This document shows, piece after piece, positions 25,516 to 37,440 of a DNA stretch of 64,000 bases. Location of the stretch: the NCBI GenBank assembly GCA_021292165.1, contig CM037880.1, positions 209,834,255 to 209,898,254 of the forward strand, read 5' to 3'. Position 1 is the stretch's first letter; every line of letters starts with the position of its first letter. The translations under genes and the position numbers were made by a program. Below the pieces are notes generated by a model, which did no database searches, was not told where the DNA came from, and saw only the letters and a program-made list of their open reading frames with translations. Origin of the DNA: Shinisaurus crocodilurus. Its lineage: Eukaryota; Chordata; Lepidosauria; Squamata; Shinisauridae.

Positions 25516-27252
25516 TTGGGATGCTGTCTTTGTAAAGACCTTGAGTATTGTATGTCTTACATAAAATTATAGATAATGTTTATGCTATTACACTTGTACA
25601 AAAACCTTAGAAGATAATTGTCTTGTACAGAACAACATTGAAAGTGTTGAAATATCACTAAGATTTGGCCTCTTTTGAAAAGGCTTTTAAGATGTCTCTT
25701 TCTATGGGAGTATATAAATATAAATATATAGATATATTAAAAGACCTTGTTAATGGCTGTTCAACTCAAACGCAAAAAATATATATCTACGTAGTTGGGT
25801 GTCTGACATCTTTGTCAAAGTCTGATCTTCTTGTATCAGTGTTTTTTGTTTGTTTGTTTTTGTTTTTTGTTTTTTTATGGACTGTCTATATTATTAGTTA
25901 GTAAAATTTCAAATGAATATTGCTGACAATTGTTTTGAGCTTTCAACCCAGCCTGATTACATGTGTGATGTATGTAAAACTTTATAAACTTTGGGAACCT
26001 ATATACCGGAGAACCCTCCTTTTGTGGATGTCAGTCAGCATGTGCATTGCTGCACATGAGCAAGGTGATTGGCCCTTCCAGAAAGTACAAATCTGGAAGG
26101 ATTGAATGTGGATGCAAGTGGCAGCATCCAATGCTGCCAGCCCTACCAATTCCATTCTCCAAGAGGCTCCCATTGCTAGTGGAATGGCAATGTAGTGCTT
26201 CTAGGCCAACCCAAAAGGAGAGGAAATCTTGATTTCTGGAAGTAGACAGGTCAGCAGAGCTCACATAAGGGAGCTCCGCCAAACTACCCCTTCCAGAAAG
26301 TTTCTGGTCATTTGGGATCTTCTCCTCAGAAGCACTAAATCGTCATTCCTCAAGCAGTAGCGAGGCCACTTGCGGAACGCAATTGGCGGGGCTGGCTGTG
26401 CACAGACCAGACTCAACTGCTAGCTCTGCTAGCGGATGGGCAGCATTGGATTCTGCCCAATGTGCAATGCACATGATGCGAGCCAGCAGATGAGATCCCC
26501 CAACAACATTGGAAGTCTGGATGAGATGCACTTTATGATGCATCTCATGATACAGATGGGAATGTGTGCTCTCATCCACTATCTGGAACCACTCTTTTTG
26601 GTTATAATAACCACATGTTACTGGCTGTATGCAACATCTCACTGCCTGCAACTATCTCTGGATTGCAAAGTGCATAATAAGTACATCCGTCATCTCTGCA
26701 CAACTTCAACCTGTGGCCCAATGAGAGGTAGCAGATAGTGCCTCCAGGGTGCAGCCCTTTAGGAAGATAATAATATGTGTCCCTTTTCTTTCATTAAGTC
26801 AAATTTCATATTAAATCCATGATCTTTTGTTTGACAGATGGCCTTCCTGACTAATGTAGACCTCTCTGTGGGATCTAGTCATTGCAACACAGTGGGATAA
26901 TTGGAGTAGGCTTGGAGAAAAGGGCTTTTAATTTTTAAAAGGTACTACTTCTGAATTTTGATCATACTTAAGCAGTGGGAGTAATTGGTCCCTTTTCTAA
27001 CTGAGATTGTGAATGTAAAGCTTAGAATGCCACTGTGACATTTTAATGCCTATTCATTACCGTGATTATGAAGATGCAGATGATGATGAAGAATCTTATT
27101 TAAAAAGATGATGATGATAATGATGAAGATACTAATAATGACAATATTAATAATAAGGAACAGTCATCAGTGCCAATATGATTCTACTATTTTTCTACAT
27201 ATGCTTTATGGTGATAATTTGTGTGGCTTGCGTAAGGTATAAAAGAAATGTC

Positions 27253-27258
27253 AATAAA
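27253..27258 (+). terminator. Distal poly(A) signal AATAAA with GT-rich element
   Basis: AATAAA followed 16-25 bp later by TTTTGTGTGTGG, a good downstream GU-rich element. It would end a 3' UTR of about 5.5 kb. The signal is strong by composition, but the link to FAM135B is inferred from orientation and the absence of another gene. Confidence 0.35.
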
Positions 27259-27721
27259 ACTGTTTGCTTCCTTTTGTGTGTGGCTTTGCATAGTTTCTTG
27301 GGGTGGTGGTAGAGGAGACAGCTTCTGCACTGCGTTGACTAGATGCAGGAAGACATTCATAACCAACACCGGTAATTATATGCCCATCTCTCCACAAATG
27401 TGGACAAAGGAAGAGTGGAAAGCTTGTACCAGGCTGGTAATCCTCTTCGGAAGATTAGGAGTGTGCCCTCCAGAACCCAACTAACAATACGAGCTGGTCT
27501 GGACCTAACATCAAACCATGTTTACATCTGAACAAGGCAAACTCTGGTTTGCGCAAGCCACAATTTGCCTGTAAACCAGAGTTTGCCTGATGGGCATGAA
27601 ATGCTAAACAATAGTTTTTGCCAAGAACCTAGAACTAGGGAAGGAATCTGAGCACATGAAAAGAAGGGCAAGGGCAAGGAAGAAGTGTACAGATACAAGG
27701 TTCCTTCGTGCAGCACTAAAC

Positions 27722-27856
27722 CAGCCTTCCCCAATCTGGTGTGCTCCAGATGTTTTGGACTACAGGTTCCATAATTCCTGATCATTCGTCCTGATGTCTG
27801 GGGCTGATGAGAATTGAAGTCCAAAATATGGAAGGGCACCAGGTTGGGGAAGGCTG
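27722..27856. mobile_element. hAT-type palindromic MITE, diverged
   Basis: 135 bp, ends CAGCCTTCCCCAATCTGGTG / CACCAGGTTGGGGAAGGCTG, flanks CACTAAAC (27714-27721) and CACTAGGC (27857-27864), 6 of 8 identical. The inner CTCCAGATGTTTTGGACTAC is related to family A. Confidence 0.75.
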
Positions 27857-28207
27857 CACTAGGCTATGGTTTAGATTAGAATGACTTCAGAACTATTCCA
27901 AGATGTGAGATGTGCTCTAGGTTGAGACCTGTGTGCATGTTACCTTACATTGTACTCCACTTCTGGCATTTGTTTAAGGCTGATGAATCACATAAAATCT
28001 GTTCTTGGCAGACATGGGCCTCTGGGAATGTTCCATCTCACAGACTGTGTCATGTGCATGATGAAGGAGCACAGCGGTGATGGTTGAGGAATTTGGACTT
28101 TGAGCATTCATATACAAAGGGGTATTGATGCACACCTCTTGGACTAAAGTGTGCATCAGAATTTGGCTTCTCCGAATATAGTGTCACAGTTTTCAGGAGT
28201 TTAATGA

Positions 28208-28335
28208 TTGGCTCCAGGTTTAGTCATACTTAGAGTGGACCCATTGAAACCAATGGGGCAAAATGAGTCGACTAACTTAAGTCCCATTGATTTCAATGAA
28301 ACTACCCTAAGTATGACTAATCTGGGTCCAACCTT
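28208..28335. mobile_element. Family H-like palindromic MITE
   Basis: TTTAGTCATACTTAGAGTGG and its inverse CCTAAGTATGACTAAT frame a centre with CCCATTGAAACCAATGGGG and CCCATTGATTTCAATG. A related fragment is at 33493. Confidence 0.6.
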
Positions 28336-28339
28336 AGGG

Positions 28340-28448
28340 TGCAGTTTTTAGACAGAAAGAAGTTCTATAACTCCCAGCATTCTACAGCCAGCCATGCTGC
28401 CTGGGAAATCCTGGGAGTTGTAGGACTTTTTTCTGTCTAAAACCTGCA
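28340..28448. mobile_element. Short palindromic MITE
   Basis: Inverted ends TGCAGTTTTTAGACAGAAA / TTTTCTGTCTAAAACCTGCA with ATAACTCCCAGCATTC / TCCTGGGAGTTGTAGG inside. A half copy of its right arm is at 63605-63680. Confidence 0.65.
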
Positions 28449-28950
28449 TAGGATTGCATCCTAAATGTATCAAAATACACATTTTAAATAAATTTTAAAT
28501 AAATACATAATTTTGATCAGAAATACATGATTCAAGAACAAATGGGATATGGACTGTAAATAGACAGAATCATCCATCCTTAGGTCATATCCCCCTTCCC
28601 AGCGAACACATGAAGATGATTCCTGGCCTGTTGTCCATGAATCAGTCCTGTAGTTCTTCAGAGTCCAATTCTGATACTGGAAGGGTCGGGAAACCTCTTG
28701 AGTATGGATGCCAATTTTTTGCTGCTTCCATGCCACTGAATTCAGCATGATGGGTGCAGCTAGGGCCACCAAAGAGGCCGAGGGGCAAAGGCAGCCTGTT
28801 GTCCACCCCTGAATCGGAAGCAAGAGTTAGTTTGTTTATTTAAAATTGGCCCACAGACCATATACATTCATTTACAAATAGAAGTAAATTCAAATGTGAA
28901 CAAAAATATATGCTCATAATGTATATATAGGGACTGATGGCATACACAGG

Positions 28951-29383
28951 CAGTGCAATTCAATGTGGCTGCCTCTGACCCTCCGGTCTCTGAGGATTAC
29001 AGGCATTCTATTGAGGCTGGGAGGAGCACAGAGGTGAAGGTCACCTCCATACTTCTCCGATTTCAGCCATCTAAATCTTTGTCCCAGAGAGCAAGGAGGA
29101 GAAGCTGAGGTGACACCAGGATACTACGTATTCTGGCGGGGCCTCTCTCCACCCCTCCCCACCCACCAGAACACCCACAAACCTCTGTCTCCAAGGTCGG
29201 ACTCTGACCTCAGAACTACAGCTGGCATGGTTCTTTCCACACCAGCTACAGGGGCGGAGGCAGGGTGCTCCATGGTCTGAGTCCCATCTCTGACCTTGGA
29301 GCACATTCCCGAGGTTGGAGCTGGGACTCCAACCCTCTCCTATAGCTGTCTAGCCTCTGTCTAGTGGCCATAGGATTGCTCCC
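28951..29383 (+). mobile_element. Family D element, copy 2
   Basis: Starts CAGTGCAATTCAATGTGGCT and ends ATAGGATTGCTCCC. Body shared with the other D copies: GGAGGAGCACAGAGG, CATGGTTCTTTCCACACCAG, GCTGGGACTCCAACCCTC. Uninterrupted and so the best guide to the ~430 bp length. Confidence 0.7.
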
Positions 29384-30239
29384 TTAATGTTTAATGGGCA
29401 GAATTTAAAAACACTGCAACCTTCTGGGTAATGTTGATATTACGCCCCTCCAGACACAATAGAAGTAGCACCACATCTGAATGACCAGGATAGGATGAAA
29501 AAATTGGCTGAATCAGTTTTGCTCTCTCCCAGTGATTAAAAAATACAGTAAAACATGGTATGCATCAACGTTTCAATATACCTAGAATCACAAGGGCAGA
29601 GTCTTAAAAGCAATGGCTATTCCTCCATATCAGCCTTTTAATAACTGGGAGTGCATCACATTAAACCTAGCTAGTGAAAGCCACACAGTCCTTCGGGATA
29701 CTAAAAATAATTAGGAGTTACTAAAAAGTCTTTGCTGTCCTTATCTGCTGGCTTTGCTGTGCTGGGGTTCTGCTTAACTTTAGGAACAAGAAGGGGGAGA
29801 CAAACAGGAGAAAAAGGAGGAAGAGGGCCAAGGAGTGAGGGTTCTTCCCGGATTGGAAAATAAATAAATAAATCATAGAATGCAGAGAATTAGGGAGCTC
29901 CTTTTGTCCTTCAGGATTTACTAACTAAATAAAATGAGAACTAAAGTTTGAAAACTTCAAGATGGCTCATCAGGTTTGGGAGATTGGTGTTAAGAAGTTG
30001 GTCAGAAAGGATGAGAGTGGAAAGATGAACATGAGTTTTCCCTTCCTGATGTGAGGGGGAAGGAAGTGAGTCTTGTATTAGCATCTCTGACTCTGGCTAT
30101 AGCCTGGGGCAGATTTACGACCCTTCACAAATCTATGTGAGAGATAGACTGGAGGATCTCTCAGAGGTTGTCTTAAACAAAGGACCTCACTGTGATGACA
30201 AAGATAGTCTCATGGGATGGAAATATTTGGAATGGCACT

Positions 30240-30270
<31 letters not shown>

Positions 30271-30888
30271 GAGGCCAGTGGCCTTTCTTTCCTTTCGATT
30301 AAGTTATAACACAATATCGGGCTTTGAAAGTTTGCAAAAAGGTGTAAAATGGTTATGCAAGGTAAAACTGGCTTATGATTTCTGCTTTCATATGGCTTAA
30401 ACAGGAAGGCTAAAAAATCTACACAAAAAATCTACCGGTGGGTGATTTTGTGGCTCTTGTCCTGAAGCAAGACCTGCAATTTGCTAGTGTTAACAGGGAG
30501 GGATAGAGGAAATCAGAAGACAATAGCCCCACCAGCAGAGGTGATCGCAAGAGGTCACTTATTTGCTGACCTTTTAGGTCCTTAGCCTTAGTTTTAATAG
30601 TGGGGGGCTGCTCTGTGCCTTTTCCAAGGCAGGAATAAAGCCTCTCTTTCCAAATGCAGGCTATCTTTCTCAACAAATAGCAGAATAGAGGGGTACTTTG
30701 TGACACCATACATGCTTCTTCAGAAGAAGCAAGTCTGGCAGTATCCAATGGAGCTTGCTCCCACATATGTGTGCATAGGTTGGCAACCCAGATAGCTTTT
30801 CAAAGTGCTACTGCACTGAATTGGAGCAGTTACTGGCATACATTTGTTAGATACTTCACATTTGGGTGGGGGGAATGGGATCTAGCAT
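29384..30888. other. Intergenic sequence, no gene seen
   Basis: Apart from the (CT)n run at 30241-30268, I see no repeat family and no frame that resembles a protein. The sequence looks single-copy. Confidence 0.45.
30241..30268. repeat. (CT)n microsatellite
   Basis: Twelve CT units with one GT interruption near the end. Confidence 0.9.
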
Positions 30889-31022
30889 GGCCTTCCCCAG
30901 CCTGGTAGCCTCCAGATGTTTTGGACTGCAGTAACCATCAGCCCCAGTTAACATAGCCAAGGGAAAGGGATCATGGGAGCTGGAAACTAAAATATCTCAA
31001 GGGAACAAGGTTGAGTAAGGCC
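30889..31022. mobile_element. hAT-type palindromic MITE, worn copy
   Basis: Left GGCCTTCCCCAGCCTGGTAG, right ACAAGGTTGAGTAAGGCC in inverse orientation, with CTCCAGATGTTTTGGACTGC inside. Same kind as 27722 but more diverged; target duplication not clean. Confidence 0.6.
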
Positions 31023-31352
31023 TATCTAGTGCTTAGAGTGGCCAGATTCCCAGGAAAGAGTTAATCTTTGAGGGCAGCTCCACATCGAGCAGCCTTGAGG
31101 TTCATCTGGCCCACTATGTTGTTGGCCAATGGAATGTCCCTTTCCCAAGGACATGGGACCTTGGGAATCCTTAGACCTCCACTCTCTCAGTTGCCTTGCC
31201 CAAGAATGGAAGATTAAAGAATTCTAGTTTGCGGGCCCTGCTGAAGCATTTGTAAGACTAGGGATGACTTTCATCTGAACATTAATGCCATGCGAATCAG
31301 CCAAGAGACACAGAGATGAGAGAAACTGTCTTTATTTATTTATTTATTGTGC

Positions 31353-31432
31353 AGCCCAATCCTAAACAAGTTTACTCTGAGGTAAGTCCCCTCAGTTCAA
31401 TGGGGTTTACTCACATGCAAGTATGCATATAA
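31353..31432. repeat. Family H fragment
   Basis: CAGCCCAATCCTAAACAAG, GTTTACTCTGAGGTAAG, CAGTTCAATGGGGTTTACTC: one half of the reptile H-type palindrome. Confidence 0.5.
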
Positions 31433-31529
31433 TTTTATCCTTACTCTCTCAGGGATGTTTCATGAGTTGGATTCTCCACATACTGGAAAAAAATACAAGC
31501 ATCTCATAATATAGGGTGGTATTGTGTAT

Positions 31530-31590
31530 TATTTATTTATTTATTTGTTGTATTTATGAATTGCCCATCTGGCCGGCAAACCGGCCACTC
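31530..31590 (-). repeat. L2-like LINE 3' tail, antisense
   Basis: (ATTT)n followed by GAATTGCCCATCTGGCCGGC and CCGGCCACTCTG, the antisense of the CCGG...GGGCAATTC tail hairpin also seen in short form at 42919. Confidence 0.5.
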
Positions 31591-31619
31591 TGTATGTATT
31601 GAACATACTCTGTATGTGT

Positions 31620-31628
31620 TAGATAGAT

Positions 31629-31663
<35 letters not shown>
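31620..31663. repeat. (GATA)n microsatellite
   Basis: About ten GATA units directly before a 5S SINE tail end. Confidence 0.9.
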
Positions 31664-31818
31664 TATAGAGTTGGAAGGAGCCTACAAGGCTATCGAGTCC
31701 AACCCCCTGCTCAATGCAGGAAACTAGAGGAGGGGTCTCCCATCCAAGTAATAACCAGGCTTGACCCTGCTTAGCTTTCCACACTCAGACAAACTGAGCC
31801 AGCGTAAGCCACAGGCCT
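31664..31818 (-). mobile_element. 5S rRNA-derived SINE, copy 5, antisense
   Basis: The reverse complement shows GTGGCTTACGCTGGCTCAG, AGCTAAGCAGGGTCAAGCC, ATTACTTGGATGGGAGACC and the CR1-like tail, truncated at ACTCTATAATC where the (GATA)n begins. Confidence 0.87.
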
Positions 31819-32581
31819 ATTTTTGAACATATGCTTGTGGCACTGGTTACATGTTGTATGATAGCATGCTTCTTTCCAAGGAGATAAATAAAAGTATGCA
31901 TATAAGTGTGCATAAAAGTATGCAGAGAGTTTTGGCTGTTGGGCAGTATATAAATAAAAGTAATAATCATAATAATCATAATAATAAATAAAGTAACATA
32001 TGAAGCTACTTTCAATGGCCACAAGATGCCACTGTTTCCTCACATAAGAATATAGTTCTGTGTGTGACTTGGGTAACCATCTGTATAGATTGGACTGAAA
32101 ATGTAGGGATGAGGGCGAAATTTCACCGGTGCACATCTTAATGTGGTTACCAAATGTCACACTTTCAAACCAGTGCATGAACTGAAACTCAGTTATCCTT
32201 CAAACTTCACACTTCTCTGAATTTTGAAATAATACACATTTCTCCAGTCCAAAAAAAAAAAAAAAAAAAGCATACAAAAATGTGTATCTCAGGGGAAATT
32301 GCACACAAATGATTGTATGTTAGGGGAAATAACATTAAAACAATGAAATATAATAGGAAAATCGCTTGCAAAAATGTGTGTATTAGGAGAAGGAAGCACA
32401 ACAACGCCAATGATTTTTCCATGCACACTTAAAAAATACTCATCATCTCAAAGTTTGTGATGAGATGAACTTAAGGTTGGAACAAGGAAAAACATAAAGG
32501 AACCGAAACTGACAGTTTCATCCATCCCTTTCAAAAGACTATCCTCATGAAAACCATAGACGAATGTGTTTTTAAAGAGCC

Positions 32582-32740
32582 ATTGCAGTTATGTACATCC
32601 TTTACATGCTGAAGGGTCCAGATTCAATCCATGGCATCTTCAGAAAAAATGAAAAAGAAAAAAAGGATCAAGTATCAGATGATGGGAAAAGGTTATTTGT
32701 GGAGCACGTTTTACATGCAGAAGGTCCCAGGTTCATACTT
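32582..32740 (+). repeat. tRNA-SINE-like fragments, degenerate
   Basis: Two partial blocks, TTTACATGCTGAAGGGTCC...TTCAATCCATGGCATC and GGAGCACGTTTTACATGCAG...GGTTCATAC, look like two worn 5' halves of the T1 SINE in tandem. Confidence 0.45.
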
Positions 32741-32812
32741 TTTAAAATCTATCAGTTTATATACTGGATGTTTATACTTTTTAAAATCTATCAGTTTATA
32801 AACTGGATGTGC
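32735..32812. repeat. 39 bp tandem duplication
   Basis: The unit starting ATACTTTTTAAAATCTATC occurs at 32735 and again at 32774 with one difference (TATACTGG versus TAAACTGG). Confidence 0.85.
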
Positions 32813-32937
32813 TATTGTTGTTTGTTTGCTTCATTTGAAACCCAAAGTGATGGATTTGTCCATCCAGGCCCAGTGCTTTCAGTGTTTTTGTCTTAAATCT
32901 CTGGGTTTGAATTCCTGTACATTCCACCATGTTAATG

Positions 32938-33090
32938 CTGAATTAGGGTTACCACCTCTTCTTACTGACAGGCTTCTCATCTTCACCAACCATGTTCATC
33001 TTCACCAGCTTCTCATCTTCACCAGCTTCACCATGCTGAATTAGGGTTACCTACCACCTCTTCTTACTGACAGGCTTCTCATCTTTAACA
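32938..33090. repeat. ~97 bp imperfect tandem duplication
   Basis: GCTGAATTAGGGTTACC...CTTACTGACAGGCTTCTCATC occurs at about 32938 and 33035, with shorter CATCTTCACCA repeats between. Confidence 0.8.
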
Positions 33091-33492
33091 ACTATATGGC
33101 AGGCAGATACATCATGGTCCTATCCATGCCGGGAATAGCTGCACCGATTGCATTTGGCTGGGGCAGATGAGTGAGAACTTCATTTCAGTTCATTTTTGAT
33201 AAGAATTTGCCAAAATTCAGAAGGTTCTTCCTATTAAGAAAAAAAAAACAGAACTTGAGATTTAAAAAGAAAGAAAAAAGGAGAAAGCTAAATGGACAGA
33301 TTTGCACATCTCAAATAATCGCCATAAAAATGTCCAGCATAACTTCCTGAGGTCATATCCATATTGTTTTCCAGCTGATGCAGTCATGAGAATTGCTGTC
33401 ATATTCCTGAATTTCTAGGACAAACATTAATGTTTGTCCATATAAATGTGTATCTAGGGAAAGTTAGAAAAGTTTGTGGGTCTACAAAAGAT

Positions 33493-33595
33493 ATTGGGTT
33501 GGTTCCAGACTTAAGGCATCCTTAGAGAAGATCAACTGAAATCAATGGGTCTTAAGTTATTAAGTCTAAGTATGACAAAGTCTAGATCCAACCCA
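33493..33595. repeat. Family H-like palindromic MITE fragment
   Basis: GGGTTGGTTCCAGACTTAAG, CAACTGAAATCAATGGGTC and CTAGATCCAACCCA, similar to 28208-28335 with the ends inverted. Confidence 0.5.
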
Positions 33596-34004
33596 TTGTG
33601 TAAACTGGCCCTTAGCGACTGAGAGTACAGAATGACTGAAAATGCTTCTGTCTGATGCTGGAAAACTGGGAGTCAGCTGATTCAAGTTTGCCTTTCACTT
33701 TTAAATAACCAGTTCAAAGTAGGATGATTAAATTTCTAATTTCCCCTACTTTGTATTATTACTGTAGCATCCTGCGTTTGCTCTGACTCACATCCCATTC
33801 CACCTGCCTTCTGTTTTACTTGGAGAATGCTAACATTAAGTTTGGAATTGGTTCATGTGCAGACTGCTACCTTTTTCAAATCATGATTTGTTGGTTTCCC
33901 TTACAGGGTAGCACTGCATACCAGCAAGTATGCACATTGATTGAAAAATACATCTTGCTGTGATTGTGTAGTGGTGAGAACTTTGCTGGAATCTGTGCAA
34001 GGAT

Positions 34005-34161
34005 TTCATAGATTTCATAGATCATAGAGTTAAAAGGAGCCTACAAGGCTATCGAGTCCAACCCCTTGCTCAATGCAGGGAACTAGAGGAGGGGTCTCCC
34101 ATCCAAGTCATAACCAGGTCTGACCCTGCTTAGCTTTCCACGCTCAGACAAGCTGAGCCAG
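34005..34161 (-). mobile_element. 5S rRNA-derived SINE, copy 6, antisense, 5' truncated
   Basis: The reverse complement begins CCTGGCTCAGCTTGTCTGAG and reads AGCTAAGCAGGGTCAGACC, ATGACTTGGATGGGAGACC and the CR1-like tail to ATGAAATC. It abuts a family C element. Confidence 0.85.
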
Positions 34162-34164
34162 GTA

Positions 34165-34530
34165 TGTGGAAATCCAGCAGACTAGCTGGGCTCAACCCCC
34201 CAAACTCTGTTCCACTTACCTCTTCCCCAGCGTCAACCCACGTTCTCCCAAGTCATGCCGGGGAAGAGACTTCTGGGTTCCTGGCGAGCCAGTTTACATA
34301 GAAAATGCCTTATGATATGCCTGAAGTGGCTGCAATTTGTGTAATTTACGTAAATTGTGGCCACTTTTGATGTATCTTATGCCATATTCTACATTAACAA
34401 TGGTCCACCAGGGACCCAGAAGTCCGGTGAACAGCGCGGCACATGCCCTCTTTCGGCCCGGTGCGGTGGGACCAGCAGCTGTATCCTCTGAGTCTGAGGC
34501 AGGTTGGGTCCCAGTGGATTGCCCGTACCT
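34165..34530. mobile_element. Family C palindromic element, 'GTTTACATAG' subtype
   Basis: Shares GAAATCCAGCAGACTAGCTG, CAAGTCATGCCGGGGAAG and GTTTACATAGAAAATGCC with 24078-24501; core palindrome at 34285-34405. The outermost left end is lost. Confidence 0.6.
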
Positions 34531-34689
34531 CAGTGGGTCCCTTCCCTTACTGAGTTTACCTTCTCGCCTTCATTGTCACCAGCTGCTTTTGCTCCTCATC
34601 TTCTTTCTCATTATTGCTTCATCCTTTTCATCAGCACCATTGTCTGGGCCAGAGCAAGAGGCAGGTGAACAAGCGGGTTGCAAATGAAT

Positions 34690-34927
34690 AATGGACTCAA
34701 GTTACAGGAACCTAGATTCCACCTAAACATCAGGAAAAATTTCCTGACTGTTCGAGCAATAAGACAATGGAACCAACTACCTAGGGAGGTGGTGGGCTCT
34801 CCCAATCTGGAGGCATTCAAGGTGAAGCTGGACGGCCATCTGTCAGGGATGCTTTGACCTGGATTCCTGCATTGAGCAGCGGGTTGGGCCCCTTCCAACT
34901 CTACCTTTCTATGATTCTATGATTCTA
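34690..34927 (+). mobile_element. CR1 LINE 3' end fragment
   Basis: AATGGACTCAAGTTACAGGA through ATTCTATGATTCTA matches the last part of 7280-7750, with a deletion in the tail (AGCGGGTTGGGCCCC). It begins abruptly after GGTTGCAAATG. Confidence 0.88.
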
Positions 34928-35718
34928 AGTCTAGGGGGATCTTTTCCATAGGGCCCTGCAGGGGTGTGGGCACTTGGCAGGAGCCTGATCACATGCCAAC
35001 CCTTGATGCCGTCCCTGACTAAAATTACTAATGAGAAGAATGGAAAGTAAAACTAAACAAAAGCAGCTCCTTTGCTCCTAAGGGGTTGTCTCGGAATTGC
35101 TATACATTTCACCAAGGGAACATCACCAAATTCTCAATATCCCACAACAGATGTTTGCTATGATATAACACTTACAATTCCTGATATGAAGATTTGTTAT
35201 GCCAGGCATCAGAAGCACTGTGAATGTCCTTTCTAATGTCCGGAGGACTTGATATAGCCAGGAGCTGATTAAAACATGCCTGAAGATTAGCACTGTATTA
35301 AGCGAGAGCGCAGTAATCCTTGTACTCTGCTCTCCTTAGGTGCTACTCTTTCTTTCATTATAGGTTTCTGCACTATATTAAAAGCTGACAAGCAAACAGG
35401 AAATGGAAAATTATATTTAAATACCAAAATCCTGTTAAATCATCCTGAGCAGAAGGCCAGATGTTACAAGTTATTAAGATTCATGATGTGCATCTATTCT
35501 CCCTTATAGACAGTTAGAGAGACTTATCCCTTCCCTGTAAAAAACAAAAAACAAAACTCTGAGATTTCTGTATATGATCAGCACCAGCAAAATGTCACTC
35601 AAAAAAACCTTAGGCATAAATAGAAAGCTGTTAGTATTTAATTTTGGAAATAATTGACTAAGAATTGTAGAACCAGCTGTTTCTCTGTTGTCCCAGAGTT
35701 GCCAACAAACTGGGCTAA

Positions 35719-35766
35719 ATCTCTCTCTCTCTCTCTCTCTCTCTCGCTCTCGCTCTCTCGCTCTCT
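35719..35766. repeat. (CT)n microsatellite with CG interruptions
   Basis: About 24 dinucleotides, mostly CT with three CG steps. Confidence 0.93.
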
Positions 35767-35771
35767 TTATA

Positions 35772-36125
35772 GGGATGTGTGATGAAATCATGGGGGGTGG
35801 GGTGGAAATCTGACAGATTTTCTTGGTTTGGCGCCCTAGATTCCAGTTTGCTGCCCAGACCCTGGTGCCAACTTGCTGCAAATCATGCAAGTCATGTTAA
35901 AGCCACATACTTTCTGGGCACTGGTTTGTGAACATTGCATTGGTGATTTGAAAATAAATAAATAAACATGCAAATTGCCGGCAGAAGATTACAGACAAAT
36001 TGCAGGCAAATCTTACAGACAGAAGTCTGCGAGCTGGCTCGACTCGGCCTGCTTCTGATCATCAGATTGGAAGCAGGCAGGAAATCCGGAAAGCTCAAAC
36101 AAGCTGGATTCCCCTGTTTCATTGC
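35772..36125. mobile_element. Family C element
   Basis: Left end GGGATGTGTGATG, border GGAAATCTGACAGATTTTC and TAGATTCCAGTTTGCTGCC as in 57459; interior inverted repeat around TTGCCGGCAGAAGATTACAG / TTGCAGGCAAATC. The right end is uncertain. Confidence 0.55.
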
Positions 36126-36198
36126 TTCCCTAGACATAGATATTACAGTCCATGTAAGCTGACCACTTAAACATCACCAAAAAAGAAATGCATCAGCA

Positions 36199-36223
36199 GA
36201 GAGAGAGAGAGAGAGAGAGAGAG
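36199..36223. repeat. (GA)n microsatellite
   Basis: Twelve GA units. Confidence 0.93.
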
Positions 36224-36488
36224 CAAAATGGGACACAGATTCCCACAAAATGTGCATATGCTAACTGATATGTACAGATGCAAATTTAAATAGAAATGCA
36301 ATACATCTCACCATAGTGGGGAAGACGGGGACCAGGTGAACAGTGTGCCTGCCTGCTCAGTCTGCTGACCAGGTGTGAACTGTAGATGGATAACTTCAAG
36401 GCCCAACTCTCCCTTCTGGTGGTTCTTTATTTTTCAAACAGACTTGCATTGGACAGCCCTTCAAATAGAGACTGTCATCTGACAGCCC

Positions 36489-36703
36489 TTGGGGAAGCTG
36501 GTGACTCCTCTTTTGGTGGGGCTCCTAATCCATTGCAGCTTTTCATTTGAGCTTTATAGAAGCTATCTATGTCGCTGAACTCCAACCCCCCCAAAATAGG
36601 TTCACACCACCAAGGTGCACCATGGATAGCTCTTGTAAAGCTCATAATAAAACCTGCAGTGGATTAGGAGCCCCACCAAAAGAGGCGACACCAGCCTCCA
36701 CTG
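36489..36703. mobile_element. Family B hAT-type foldback MITE, copy 2
   Basis: 215 bp; the right end is the canonical CCAGCCTCCACTG, the left end is mutated (TTGGGGAAGCTGG). Perfect 8 bp duplication GACAGCCC (36481-36488 and 36704-36711). A third GACAGCCC, with the following TTCAAATAG also shared, lies at about 36453. Confidence 0.82.
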
Positions 36704-37162
36704 GACAGCCCTTCAAATAGATGGCTACCTCAGTAAAGTTGGACACCTGGGTACCCTAAAACCAAGATATCAGAGACATTAAGCCAATGGCAGCCTGAGG
36801 ATGTGATATACAATTTAGTGGCCAGGATCCTTTTTCCTGGCTTCCTTAGAAGTTCTGCTATGGCTTGGAACACAATGATAATGTGGTATGAAGTTCTTCT
36901 AATTTATTATTAAGCTAGATTGTGGACTTACAGAACAGGCCAGTGTGTGTGTGTGTATGTTTAATGGTTTATTATCTGGTGTGTTGGTTGTGAACAGCCC
37001 TGGAGCCAAAGGGTAAATAGCTGTTCCCGAGGTCTTGGAGAGCAAGTTGATAATAACTAAAAAGTGCAATTGCAGTAATTTCCCTCAGAGTGCTGCTGGG
37101 TGAAATCTCTCCCTCATCACCCTGCAAAGGCTTTTAAGCAATTTTCAATCTGTGCTTCATTA

Positions 37163-37195
37163 AAGAGAGGGGGAGAGAGAGAGAGAGAGAGAGAG
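37163..37195. repeat. (GA)n microsatellite
   Basis: GA run with a central GGGG. Confidence 0.9.
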
Positions 37196-37411
37196 TTCTT
37201 CTGGCACCCAGTCACTAGGAAATACAAGCAAACTGTAAAGGGCCTTTGCTTCAGTGTCATTTACTATACTTTCTCCATGCATCAGACTCCCAAAGATTAT
37301 CCCACAGGATGTAAACCACAGCTTGCCACAAACAAGCAGAGTGGCCCTGAGAGGTCTTGATGGTGGAAGCAAATGACCCAAGCTCACACTGCGACAGAGA
37401 TAGCAAAGAAT

Positions 37412-37440
37412 GAGCGAGCGAGCGAGCGAGAGAGAGAGAG
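37412..37440. repeat. (GAGC)n/(GA)n microsatellite
   Basis: Compound run: four GAGC units followed by GA units. Confidence 0.9.

Larger units (their letters stand above)
21721..27275 (+). other. Candidate FAM135B 3' UTR and proximal downstream sequence
   Basis: No splice or coding signal follows the stop. Much of 21721-22600, 23550-24070 and 24510-27270 looks like single-copy, AT-rich sequence, broken by a CR1 fragment (22610), a SINE (23385) and a palindromic element (24078). The UTR length cannot be fixed from sequence: two poly(A) signals are listed separately. RNA-seq or 3'-end reads would settle it. Confidence 0.35.
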
